A DNA stretch of 64,000 nucleotides from Viola odorata. Its lineage: Eukaryota; Streptophyta; Magnoliopsida; Malpighiales; Violaceae. The notes under the pieces were generated by a model, which worked only from the letters and a program-made list of their open reading frames with translations, was not told the DNA's origin and made no database searches. Shown here in pieces: positions 25,157 to 36,513 of the stretch. Numbering within the stretch: position 1 is the first letter of the stretch; every line of letters begins with the position of its first letter. The DNA is taken from positions 35,856,836 through 35,920,835 of the forward strand of contig OY829538.1 of NCBI GenBank assembly GCA_963691705.1, given 5' to 3'. The position numbers and the translations under genes are program-made.

Positions 25157-26584
25157 TGATAGCGCCTTAATTGTAGTGGATTTCACCACTTTAACTTCCG
25201 CAATTTTGAATGGTATGCTATTAATTTTGGTACGAATCATTCGAATATTACAGGAGGTAGCCTAAAAGAGACAGTGGGCAAAAAAGGAGAAGAATCAGGC
25301 ATGATTGGGTAGAATTGGAGCAGACTGAATAAAGGCAACCTTCTTGACCAAGACATCCATCTGGACCAAGACAGACTCGTCTGGCGTCTCACTTGGAGAT
25401 ATCTTCGGAGAAGATAACAGATTGAATCCTTGATGATTGGATCATTGATTATGGACGGATTGAGGATGCGCCCTACTGATCCTGATTTGATAATATTTCC
25501 ATGTGAGGATGAGAGCAATCAAAAATACAATTTAAATTAATTAGGATTTTCATTTCCCTTTTCTCCGCCTATTTTCTAGGAAGAGAGAACTTTATATACT
25601 CTTCCTAGGGTTTTGAGAGGAGGTGGCTCCTTCTCTAATTTTGGGATCTCTAATACATTTTCACATACATTTTGCTCCTTTGGAAATGAAGGATATTCCA
25701 CCATTTTTAATACATTGCTATTTTCTTTTTAATTATGTGTATGAGTAGCTAAACACTCTTTTCTTAGTAGAGGCAATAAGGCATGAACATGAATATGCAT
25801 GAGATCTAATCATTCTTATTAATCTTTACATCTACATTTAATTGATCTCGTGATTATTCTTAACGTGTTCTTTGTTTGATTCTAGGAGTAGTTAATCTAG
25901 AACCGATTAGATAACGCAGCTGTCATTCTCCTTGGTTGTGGATTATTGACCAAGGAGATCAAAGTAGACTCCTACGCGCTATTGGGTATATCCAGGAAAT
26001 GGTAGGGAGAAAGGTTAATCAAATCCAGTCCCGATTGACGTCCGAGGATACTAGTCTGGAGTTGTATTCCCCTAAGCCATTGAGGACGAATGCACCGCAA
26101 AGGTGTAATCGACTCAAGCCAGCTGCCAACTCGGTAAACCCTTTGACCAGTAAGGTGCTGATTGGTAAGGCATCATCTCTAAGCGTACTTGAGGTGGTGT
26201 TGATACATGAGGGAAGCAGTGGTCATAAGAGTACCTTGATCCTATAGCAACTCTGTGGATTGAAGATGAACATCTTTGCATCAATGATTGTATATCTTGT
26301 CTCATAGCCGCCAGCCTCTCATACTAGATCTCTACTCCCGAATCAATCTTCTTGACCAAGAATCTCATTCTTGTCCAAGAACAGTGCACGCTACTTTTCA
26401 ATTTTAGTCCTATCACAAACACCCACATTTCACCTAAGTGTTATTTGGTCATCATAACTTCACACAAAGAATTGTACCATTGCTCTCTGTGGTTCGATCC
26501 TCTTACTGCTATCTATAAGCAATTTGTTCTTAGCAACGAGTTGTAACTCTTATATTTATTTTTTACGGGTTTGGCATCCCATCA
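25157..26584 (+). mobile_element. Athila-like solo LTR, about 1428 bp, in G2 integrase C-terminus
   Basis: Begins TGATAGCGCCTTAATT and ends TTGGCATCCCATCA. It splits the integrase tail between KKVQPR and TFQIGD. A TATA-like box (CTTTATATACTC, about 25590) supports plus orientation. No 5-bp duplication is found (ATGTT against CCTTC), so a flank was changed or the element arose by recombination between two insertions. The interior is clearly related, in reverse, to 27614-28820. Confidence 0.75.
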
Positions 26585-26787
26585 CCTTCCAAATAGGAGA
26601 CTTAGTGCTCTTAGTCCGTCGCCCTATTGTGATCACAAGAAAGGTGACAGGAAAGTTTCAACAGAAATGGGATGGACCATATGTTGTGCAAGAGGTCTAT
26701 ACAAATGGCGCATACAAGATTGTGGACAAGGATGGACTATGCATCGGACCCATCAACGGAAAGTTCTTAAAGCGCTTCTACGCCTAA

Positions 26788-27021
26788 CAAAAAAAGTTAT
26801 TGTAACAATCTTGGCCCGCAAGAGTATAAATTGTGTACGACTAAATAAATGGACAAAATAAATATGTTCCCAGAGCTAATCAGTCAAGGAAAAGTAAAAG
26901 TCCTTTACCACAATTGGATGAATCATCATCATATCAGTTCAAGCTCAAGCAAAAAAAAAAGAGATAGGAAAGAAAAGCGTTCATCCCATGCGTGGGAAAA
27001 GTATCCATTGGAAAAAAAAGA
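26788..27021. other. Spacer between G2 pol stop and antisense gene end
   Basis: Short convergent intergenic stretch between plus-strand pol and the minus-strand PMD gene. No terminator-like or repeat structure is recognised beyond an A-rich run near 26950. Confidence 0.5.
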
Positions 27022-27613
27022 CTACACCAAAGATGCCACTATGTCTTCCAAATCTGCCATTTGAAGGAGAGTACGCCTAAGTTCTTCTCTTTCATGATCA
27101 ATCACTTCAACTTCAGCTGCAGTGATGGTCTCTTTCCTTTTCCATTCTTCCTGTTCCGTAGAAAGCTTCCGAATGTTCTCGTCAGTGCTTTGAAGATCAT
27201 CTCACAATTTGTCAATCTTGGAGGCTAACCTACCCTTCTCCTCTTGCAACTGGCTGATCTTTAAGTCCAAATCTTCCATTTCTACTTCTGAACTCAATGA
27301 AGCATTCTGAAGGGAAGAACTCCGTATCTGAGAGGCGTCAAACTTCAACTTTAGCCTATCCACTTGCTTGAGTGCGGGAAGACGACTCGTATCTTTCTCT
27401 CTCCTTATGAGGTAAGAGTCAACTCGAGTCAGAAAGTCCCTAACCTTCAACTTCAATGGAGTAGCGTCAGACATGAATACATCCTTGATGGCATCCTCAA
27501 GAATAGATGACTTCTTTTCCCATCAAGCCTTCAAATTCAAAAAGCCATAGCTAAGAGCAATCTGGAACTCCTTTTTAAGAAAACCAGAAAGCCCACGAAC
27601 AACAGAGGATCTG

Positions 27614-28820
27614 TGACTGGGATGTCGAGCCCGTCATAAATAAATAAGAGTTATAACTTGCTACTATGAACAAACAGTTTGGAGATAACAGTACGAGGAT
27701 CGAACCATAGAGAGTTAAGGTACAATTATTGTGTGTGCTTGTAAATACCAGTGATGGCACTTAGGTGAAAAGTGGGGTTTTGTATCACAACTAAAACTAA
27801 TTAAAATAGCAAAACTGTCTTTGCCAAGAATAGTGATCTTGGTCAAGAAAGCGGATTCAGAGATTGAGATCAAATACGAGAGTTGCTTCTTAGTAGAGGC
27901 TGACGAGCAATGAGACATGAGATGCGATCATCGACACAAGGATATTTATCTCCAATCCACAGAGTTGCTATAGGATCAAGGTACGCTTATGGCCCTTGTT
28001 TCCCTCCTATATCAACACTACCTCAGGTGCGCTTAGAGATGATGCCTTACCAATCAGCACCTTGCTGGTTAAAGGGTTTACCGAGTTGGCTTAGGGGAAG
28101 ACAACTCTAGACTAGTATCCTCGGTTGTCAGTTGGGACTTGATCTGATTAACCTTTCCCCCTACCATTTCCTAGATACACCTAGTAGCGCGTAGGAGTCT
28201 ACTTCGATCTTCCCCCTACCATTTCCTAGATACACCTAGTAGCGCGTAGGAGTCTACTTCGATCTTCTTGGTCGATAATCCACAACCAAGAAGAATGACG
28301 GTTGCAAGATCTGTTCGATCCTAGAGTGATCAATTTTAATACCAAACAAAAACTCGTTAAGAATAAGTGCGGAATCAATTAAATACAAATATGGAGATTG
28401 ATAAGAACAAGTCTCATGCATATTCAAGCTCATGCCACAAAACGCCTCTACTAAGAAGATAGGGATTAGTTACGCATACTCATAACTATAAGCAAATAAT
28501 AATTTATTGAGATAATGAAAAATCCTTCGTTGCTGAAGGAGCAAGAGTATATGAAAGCTAAGATAAAATCTAGAGAAGAGTTTCAGCTAAGAGCGGCCAC
28601 CATGACAAATCCTCGATGCCTTGCTCTCAACCCTATAGAGGGTATTTATTTTCCTAAAAAAGTAACTGATTGCGAAAATTAAGGGAAATCCTTATTAAGA
28701 TAAAATTGTATTTTAAATGCTCTCCTCCTCACAAAAGAAATAAGATCATATCAGATAAGCGAGGGCGCGTTCAAATTAGCTCGTGATTAACGCTCTAGAT
28801 TGTCGGTTCATGGTCCTTTT
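27614..28820 (-). mobile_element. Athila-like LTR in minus orientation (one end approximate)
   Basis: On the minus strand the end reads GACGGGCTCGACATCCCAGTCA, matching the termini of the other Athila-like LTRs here. The interior matches 25157-26584 in reverse, including the AGTGATGGCACTTAGGTGA and CAAGGTGCTGATTGG-type blocks. The start is only approximate (about 28820), and a 5-bp duplication (candidate ATCTG at 27609-27613) is not found on the other side. Confidence 0.65.
28156..28265. repeat. 55-bp perfect tandem duplication
   Basis: Two adjacent copies starting TCCCCCTACCATTTCCTAGA and ending CTACTTCGATCT, inside the minus LTR. The related LTR at 25157-26584 has one copy, so the duplication is recent. 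Confidence 0.9.
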
Positions 28821-28911
28821 CAGAGGTACTCTTCTTGGATAACACTATCTTTGAAGATCTCTTAGATGTAGCTCCAACATTCTTTCGGTTGTTCTTTCTC
28901 ACAAGATCATC

Positions 28912-28971
28912 CTATGAAAAGGCGAATCAGATCAGCGATGAAGAGTTCAAAAAAAAATGATGATAACATAC
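28912..28971 (-). other. Predicted intron in the antisense PMD gene
   Basis: Donor CAG|GTATGT and acceptor TTTTCATAG|GATG on the minus strand, 60 bases. Removal links DIEDQ to DDLVRKNNRK, a basic linker. Confidence 0.6.
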
Positions 28972-30960
28972 CTGGTCCTCTATATCTTTATCATCGTTGT
29001 GCAAGACCTCCTTTCCGCGAGACCTGCGAGTAACATGTTTTGTCCTCTTCTATCTTAGAGCATCTTCAAGAGAAGGCATGATAATCACATTAGAGAGGGG
29101 TCTTTCAAAGGAGCATGCCCTATCGTCTTAGATGCGTTGTCCTCAAGACCTTTGACCTGAACCCCTCTCTTTCTTGACGATATTTTCCTGAGTCTCTTGA
29201 CTTAGAACTATCATCCTTCGGGAGATCTTTTTAAAAAGTCTTCCCCTTAGACGGTCTTTCAGCCAAAGGAAGGAGCCGGTAGTTGGTACCTTCACTAGAC
29301 TCCAACAATATGATAGAGATACTATCTAAAATAGCAGCCAACCCTCCAGTCCACCATGATACGTAAGTGTCAAAATTCTCGAGCTGAATGTTGGGGCTAG
29401 GTAGTGCAATAGTGAAAGACACACCATTAAAGATTCATGTCAAGGACAACCAGTAAGAAAGATGAGCATGAGAGTTGAGGTTGTCTTCAGACAAAGTTAT
29501 GGATCTGGGAGGCTTTGTCTATACCCTTGTTGTCTTCCAAAACGATAGGGGTAATACCACTCCAAGATCTGAAAATGTCCTATTTGAACGAGAAAGTCTC
29601 CTTTGACGAATACTCACCATAAATTTGAGAAATTCAATCGAAAGTGTCCCGTCGTCTTTATACATACTAGGAGGTGAAGGAAGATGGACAGGGGTCCAAT
29701 AAAAATTGGCAACATCTCGAATGAGTTCTCTCCCATCGACGAACCCAACTTCCCATGGGAAATAAACATTTACTGAACCTCCATAACTGCGAATGATAGG
29801 TCGCCCATACCTGTCATCAACATATGAGTATAGGTAGCTACCCAAGCATAAAGAAAATGACCCGGGAAGGAAGTAGGGACTAAGCCAAGCTCTCCTCTAT
29901 CATTCACATTAGCAGTTTGACTCAATCCTCTATAAATTGTGGTAAGTATAGGAGGGACTAGACTATAGGTGACACCATGGGCCATCCTAGAGGCAATCAT
30001 AAATGTCGTTGGCCGGATATTAGTCTCACTGCTGGGAAAGATAAAGCGACATAACCAGAGAGACAGATACGCTGCAATCTCTATCGAAGCCCCTACGGGT
30101 GAAGAAATGTCCAACACTTCTAGAGTATCCCGCAGAAGATCCCCGTGAGTGTCATCTGGAATAGGAAATTTGGAAGGTCTCTTAAGAACGATCTTTTTGA
30201 TATACGTCCCATTGTTGATCATCGTCTTCTTTCGCAACATCTTCTTGTAGTTGCTAGACAGTTGTGGGTTGTCAACAAATAATTGGCTACTCTTCTTAAG
30301 CCAGAACGAGATCCATTCTACACTCCTATTTTCAGCTAAGGTCATGAAGGCCTTGAATAAATACGTGCAGCACCGACAGACATCACTATTGTTAGACAAT
30401 TCGAGGAGATTAGGGATTGTTTCTTCATAGTAGGCTCCAAGAATAAGAAGTCTAGTAATCTCTCTCATATCCCATAATGATATGCCAACCTCTCCCCATC
30501 TAGTCACAAAGGTGTTGGTAGAAGGACAAAATACCTCACATAAAACTCTGTAAATGGAGGCGGGACGTTGATAGTCAAACGTCACAGCACCAACTGCTTG
30601 TGAAAGTTCATGAACCCCTTTGTTCCAAAGATGCTTCTAAGTTCGAAGTGACCACTCCCAAAAGCCTTGAAGATAAGAGATCTCTCCTCAAGTGACAAGT
30701 GACGGTCCCCATCTACAACGCTTCACTTTGATCCTCTCAGCAATCTCTGGGTGCGGAATATAGTCTTCTGTGCCACAGAAGGAAGGAATAGGCAGGTTGG
30801 GGTGAAATCTTGAAGCTTCTACATCGGTTGAGTCAGATACAGTACTTAATAAGGACTGATCCAGACCCTCGATGAGGTTTACATTGGGATCCTCTGTTGA
30901 CCGACTCACTATGGCAAGCTTCAGTACTCCTCTCCCTCTATATTGCAAACGATGCTTCAC

Positions 30961-32722
30961 TTCGATTTTTGGGAAATAAAAGAATCGTCCTTTTTGCCCT
31001 TAACCTAAGCTCTCGCCAATCCAGTCCATATCAAGAGGTTGCAATGGAGCGACACCAGCGGATCGTGACGAAGACGATGTCATCTATTTATAAAAAAAAT
31101 GAGAAACAAATATACAGCATGGTGATTTATTAAAGTATGTCAAGCACAGGAACATTAAAGAAAAAGGAGTGCGTGCATGGCATGAGAAAAAAACAATTAT
31201 ATGCATGGAACAAGACATGAAACACAAATTAATACCATTATGGTATGACCGGGTGAAAAAAAGAAGAGAGGAGTAGTCGTACCTGGTATGTATGAAGTTT
31301 AAATGACTACGACAAGTGACAAAGCATACAGAGGCCATATTTATTTGGATTTGGAAAATCACGTGAATGTGGTTGTATTGCAAAATTGCCTTGCTCACAT
31401 CCATGGATTTAAATTGAAATTGAAGGCTCGATGAAAAAAAAGAGTCACCATGGCATTATGATAAGCACATGGGCAACATCGTACCAGCACCAGCAAGGAT
31501 GAAACGGAGAACGTAAAGTCCTATACCAAGGAGCACAATGCTCGAGCGATTAATACCTGCACAGAAAATGAGAAAAGGTTTACAGATTAAAGAAAAAATG
31601 ATTCGCATGGAATAAGCTTGGCAAAGACGAGAAGGAGCACAACAGCAGCATACAGGAACACAGTGCTGCTAGTAATTTCATTGCATTGCACAATCAATCA
31701 GAGGCTATGAAAATTTCAAACACAGTTCTACCAATAACCTTAATATAATTGACTAGTAATGGATATGGTTTTACCTCAAAGCAAGTGTACATATCATTAG
31801 CATATATCCAGTATAATTATCTACGACCACATCAGATTTTTCATTCATGAATATGGTTCCAAGCAACCAGCGAACTGCTGTGGAACTAATTTGTTCAAGT
31901 AGAACAAGATAATTGTTATATATGCAGAAACAATAAAGTATGAAGAAAAAAAATCAAAGAGTTACCTTTTCTCTTTTGATGCAGCAACGATGAAGAGAAG
32001 CAGAGAATGATGTTGGAAGCTAATGTTGTGTATCTTACATGCACAGGAAAGGCAAAATAGGGTTTTAATTATAGTGGTTTACCATTCCCAGTCAGAAACA
32101 AATTTCCTACTTTAATTGCAATTAGGACTTTTGCAATTGGAGCAATTTCGATGCCTTTCCATTTCTTGCCATAATTTTGGCTTCTTTCCTTTTGTGAATT
32201 TCTTGCCATAATTTTAGCTTCTATGCATATAAGGGACCATATGGGTTGGGTGAATATTAATTAATTGGTTTGGTCCATTTAATTAATTAAAGGCTCGATC
32301 ATAGGATTGATTTATGGTAGTAATCAATTCATTAGATGATCTATTGAATTAATTACTACATATATCAATCCTAAAAAAAATAAAAAAATTGATCCAAAGG
32401 CCGCCTAACCTATGATATGCAAGAATTAATCCAAAGATTATGGATTATGTTGCATAATCAATTCGGCCCAAACCCATGATGTGTAAGAACAAATCCAAGA
32501 CCATGGATTCCTTTGCAGAACCAATTCCTTGGTACAAGTTCCAAAGAAAAATGTACATTCGATGGCAAGTTTCTCCAAAGTTGAAATTGATCCGTGATAA
32601 ATTTGGACTTACAATCAAACATGATTTCAAGTTCAGTCCTTAGCGCAAATTAAGCTCACTCGAGAAGGAAAGAGTTCAAGATTAATTTACTTCATCAAGT
32701 AAAATAATATTGAGGAGGCATT
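30961..32722. other. G2 non-coding region between antisense gene and 3' LTR
   Basis: AT-rich, no coding region over 110 codons with family features. It would contain the promoter of the antisense gene. A purine-rich TGAGGAGG just before 32723 is the likely polypurine tract of G2. Confidence 0.55.
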
Positions 32723-33356
32723 TGTAGACTTCAAAATTTCAGCCCGTCTTAAAATATTCGGTCCAGTTTATAAAGAGCCACGAAGCCCATTTACCAAAAT
32801 CCATGAAGCTTATTTGGTTAAGGCCCGTCAACAAGCTCATATTTGGATGGATCAAAACCCATCTCATGTTCATTTATTAATTTGATTAAATATCAAATTA
32901 ATTAATATTCAGACCAATGAGATGAAGACACATGTCATTTTTTCAATTCCAAAATCACCCTTATGAGCCAATAAATAAAGGCCTCATCAGAAGGTGAAGG
33001 ATGAGATTTTTGGAGACAAATTGCTGCAGAGATCAAGAACTGAAGCCAATCGTCCTCAAGAAAGAAGGAGGAAAACTATAAGCCAATTCAAGGCCAATTT
33101 TTCTCTCAAGTAAATCAAATCAAATCAAGGAGGAGCCACAAGCTGATTCAAGGTCGGTTTCTTCTCAAATCAACCGCAGACCACAAGCTGATTCAAGGTT
33201 AGTCCATCATTCACCAAACTCAAGTCCAAATCCAAATCTGGAGTGAAGATCGATTCATTAATAAGAGGAATCAAGAGAAGAAGAACCACTTTATCATACA
33301 TTCAATAATTTGACACATGTAATTTTCTCCTGTTATGGAGGAAATTTGTGTGTACA
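32723..33356 (+). repeat. G2 3' LTR, 634 bp
   Basis: Begins TGTAGACTTCAAAATTTC after the purine-rich TGAGGAGGCATT and ends GTGTGTACA before the CACAT duplication. Its first bases match the remnant at 19048. Confidence 0.87.
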
Positions 33357-34262
33357 CACATTTCTTTTGGCCAAGAATGGAGGTTGATGTAATCGCCATT
33401 ATGAACCGTTGCATTGTGTGCAAAAAGGCTAAATCCACTTCTAAACATCATGCTAGCTACATGCCCCTACCCGTTGCTCAACAACCATAGGTAGATTTAT
33501 CAATGGACTTTGTAATAGGATTGCCTAGGTCTCGGCATGGTAATGACTCAATCTTTGTTGTTGTTGGTTGTTTCTAAAAAATGGCCCATTTTGTACCATG
33601 CACAAAGACACATGATGCCACACACATTGCACATTTATTCTTCCAATATGTTGTGCGCATCCATGGCATGCCTAAAATCATTGTAAGCGATAGGGATACT
33701 AAGTTTTTGAGCCACTTTTGGAGAACCTTATGGACGAAGTTAGGCACTAAACTCCTCTTCTCCACCACTTGTCATCCACAAACGGATGGACAAACAGAGC
33801 TGGTTAATATGACTTTAGGGTCTTTGCTTCGGGTAATAGTCACCAAACATGGAGTAAAATGGGAAGATTGTATTGCTTTTGCCAAATTTACTTACAATCA
33901 TGCATATCATACTTCTATCGGCTTTTCTCCATTTGAGGTGGTATACGGGTTCAAACCCTTAACCTCTCTTGACCTCTTACCTTACCCGTGAGTTCCATAA
34001 AGTGTGTAGATGGAAATGCCGGAAGAACATCGAGAACATGAACGAGCACAAGGCAACCAAGTGCAACAAAGGTAAAACACCTACTTCCTTTGAACCCAGG
34101 CAATGGGTTTGGCTCCATTGGCGAAAGGATTTCTTCCCGAGCCATCGACATGGAAAATTGAGTCCAAGAGGCGACGACCCTTTTCAAGTCCTCCACCGCA
34201 TTAATGGCAATGCCTATGTCATTGACTTTCCAAGTGAGTACGATTCTATTAGCAATTCTTTC
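33357..34262 (+). pseudogene. G1 integrase core and C-terminal part
   Basis: Continues from 19042. It has a zinc-finger Cys pair (NRCIVCKKAK), [28 protein letters not shown] (second catalytic Asp), [13 protein letters not shown] (Glu) and [20 protein letters not shown]. Stops interrupt it: TAG near 33489 (Trp or Gln usual), TAA near 33576 and TGA near 33990. The tail FPSEYDSISNSF breaks at 34262 and resumes at 39215 with NVNDLSLF. Confidence 0.88.
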
Positions 34263-34666
34263 TGTTGTAAAATAGTTATTACAAAGGTTGCCATGATCTT
34301 TCTCCTTAATGGCCACAACGGTCATATAATTGTCATGATTCTCCTTAATGACCATTATTCTCTCCCTACCATATAATCTTTCTCTTAAATGGCCATAATT
34401 CTGTCCAATAATGGTGTGGATCTTTTCCTCCATATAAATACCACATATTCTATCAAACCACAGACAACATTGAGAAAAATACTACAATCAAAATTGAGAG
34501 CTTTCCTTCCTGATTATTATTCTATTTTTTATTCTTGTTGTTCTAGTTCTTGATTTCCAAATCGGAAGAGATCGTTTTATCTTGGGGGAATAAATTCATT
34601 TAGGACAGTGTTTCTACACGACTCGATCATTGTGATTCTAACTTTATTTTGCAGATTTTTCCAACA
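34263..34666 (+). repeat. C2 5' LTR, 404 bp
   Basis: Starts TGTTGTAAAATAG and ends TTTTTCCAACA. It contains a TATA box (TATAAATACCAC, 34433-34444) and palindromic AATGGCCATAA-type motifs. The minus ORF at 33951-34433 is produced by these repeats and is not a gene. Confidence 0.88.
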
Positions 34667-36459
34667 ATCTAAAGGAATTTATATTACTGGTGATGAATCG
34701 ATTAAGAGTGCAAAGGAAAGAAAGTTCATATCATCGTCTTATGCTCAACAGATAAGTATCAGTTTCTATTTCTTTGTGGTAAATTAATAGTATCCCTAAT
34801 TAAGAGGATATGTTTCTAACAATTATTTGAGTGAATTAACATTTGAATGTTAATACAATTTGTCTATGACATAAATTAATTATAAACTATTAAAAATAGT
34901 TTGTATGCTTCTGTTTATGTTCTTTCATCTCGCTAGATCGGTTTCTTTGTGATTAGTTCGGTGTTGTTCCTTGTTCTAAGCTTTGTTTGTGTCGCCGATC
35001 TATGCATATTTCTGCTATTTGAGTTTAGATCTACAGCTAGCGGGTGATTATGTAGTTACTGTGTTTATTTAGATTTGTGATTTGCTGATTTCTAGATCTG
35101 TTGATTTGGTCTGATCTTTTCGCTGCTTTTAAGAATGTATATGGATGTTTTGTTTTATGTGATTTGATCTGGAAATGATGTAGTGTACTGCTAGTTTGGA
35201 TGGGAGTATTGGATTGGTTGTGTACAAGTAACAACAATTGTATCTATAAATGTTTTGATGCCACTTGTGGATTGGTTTAGTTAGTAGTTTGACTTGATCG
35301 AAAATGTTCTAGTTTGTTTACCTATTAATGAATCAGCTAGTATAATCCATAGCAATAATGATGCTATTGATGGTCTGAAAAGATGCTGGTATTAGAAGCA
35401 TTGTTGTAGGTAAAATGACTCCTATAGAAACAGGCAGTGGATACTTGGAAAATAAGCGTGTACTTTTGTAAGAGGATGCTGTAAGTTTTTTACTATTGTA
35501 GCCTTTACCATTGCGACCCAAAAATGACATTCTTATTTTTTGTTGGTTGTTTCTGCTATATATGCGCACTTTCATATCTGTAGATCATCGCTCACTTCTT
35601 AGTTGCCCCCGCAAAATAAGAATAATACATGCGAATTCCCGCCCTGTAGCATATGGCAATTGACCTCCTGTCACTTTTACCTTAGTAATTATCTTCTTTA
35701 CTACCTGTGTTGTGTTCAATGTATTTATATGAAATCCAATGTCATTCTATAGTGATTATCCAAATTAACTTTGTTGGGATATGGCCATGAGATTTGAGCA
35801 AGAGAATTAATGTGGATTATGGATTAAATTATACAATAATTATGCAAACTCAAGGTATGTATTCTATCTAATTTTATCATTTCAGTCAAGTCAAAATAAT
35901 TAATAAATATATTAATTATTCAAATTTGAATTTCCTGATGAGTTTTTTATGGCCTTTGGAAATGAAAATTAAGATTTTACCATAAAGAAAGTCATGACAG
36001 CTAAACGGAAAAAAAATTATAATAATTAAGAAATGGTTTATAGATGTAAGCGATATGATCAGTTGTGATATAGGGTATATGGTCAATTACAATTTTATGA
36101 GAGTATTTATTTAACAAGTTAATTTCGCAGAAAGTTTAATTACATGATGACGTAATTCAGCTAATGTGTTAAGAGTTTGAGATGTTGGTGTTGTCTTGAT
36201 ATTGTTCAATATTTTATCATTTAATTTTATTTCCTAATGATACCAATTACTGTGGAGGGTATTTTTTATTGAGCAATAATGGAGCAGATACAAACTCCTA
36301 AGGTATGAGGTTATCAATTAAAATAACATGTGATTGATAACTTTATATCTATGAGAAAATTAAGTGGTATTTCAGATACCCAACTATAAATTTGAAACGT
36401 AATTTTATTTATGTGATGGTCACATGAGCATTTTATAGTTGTGTGTTCAATGGCATTAG

Positions 36460-36513
<54 letters not shown>

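Larger units (their letters stand above)
23087..26787 (+). pseudogene. G2 integrase, interrupted by two LTR insertions
   Basis: Pieces are 23087-23311, 24615-25156 and 26585-26787. The first has CEACHVHENYIHQPPEPLH and WGLDVVGPITP (first catalytic Asp). The second has YGVPRYIITNNGKPFYNAHV, where the second catalytic Asp of the D,D-35-E triad is Asn, and NGLAEAFNKTI with the Glu. Stop codons occur at 24862-24864 and about 24925. The third has the C-terminal block FQIGDLVLLVRRP and QKWDGPYVVQEVY, ending with a normal stop at 26785-26787. Confidence 0.87.
27022..30960 (-). pseudogene. Antisense plant mobile domain (PMD) gene of G2, broken
   Basis: Reads from about 30960 down to the stop at 27022-27024. 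The N-terminal part covers a PMD-type domain (about 30750-29700): a block with FKAFGSGHFELRSIFGTKGF in one frame, then RPASIYRVLCEVFCPSTN, RWGEVGISLWDM, an EWISFWLKK block and FPGHFLYAWVATYTHM. PMD is a plant domain shared by transposons and the MAIN/MAIL proteins. Frame changes fall near 30710, 30590 and 29820. A 60-base GT-AG intron (28912-28971) follows DIEDQ. The C-terminus (27474-27022) is a coiled coil with one internal TGA (27199-27201). An LTR insertion (27614-28820) splits the gene. Function in the element is unknown. Confidence 0.75.
19048..33356 (+). mobile_element. G2: Tat-lineage Ty3/gypsy element with antisense gene, inserted in G1
   Basis: Target duplication CACAT lies at 19043-19047 and 33357-33361. 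Joining the flanks restores the G1 integrase reading (SHF followed by FWPRM). The 3' LTR is 32723-33356. At the left end only about 24 bases of the matching 5' LTR remain (TATAGACATCAAAATTTTGG against TGTAGACTTCAAAATTTCAG), joined to mid-gag, so the 5' LTR, leader and gag start were lost. Order is gag, protease, RT, RNase H, integrase, then an antisense PMD gene before the 3' LTR. Extra antisense ORFs in this position are known for the Tat lineage. Confidence 0.9.

Noticed and set aside
33951..34433. 160-codon minus ORF (and a sister at 38722-39006)
   Set aside because: It is produced by the palindromic ATGGCCAT-rich C2 LTR and overlaps G1 integrase on the other strand; low-complexity repeats, no family features.
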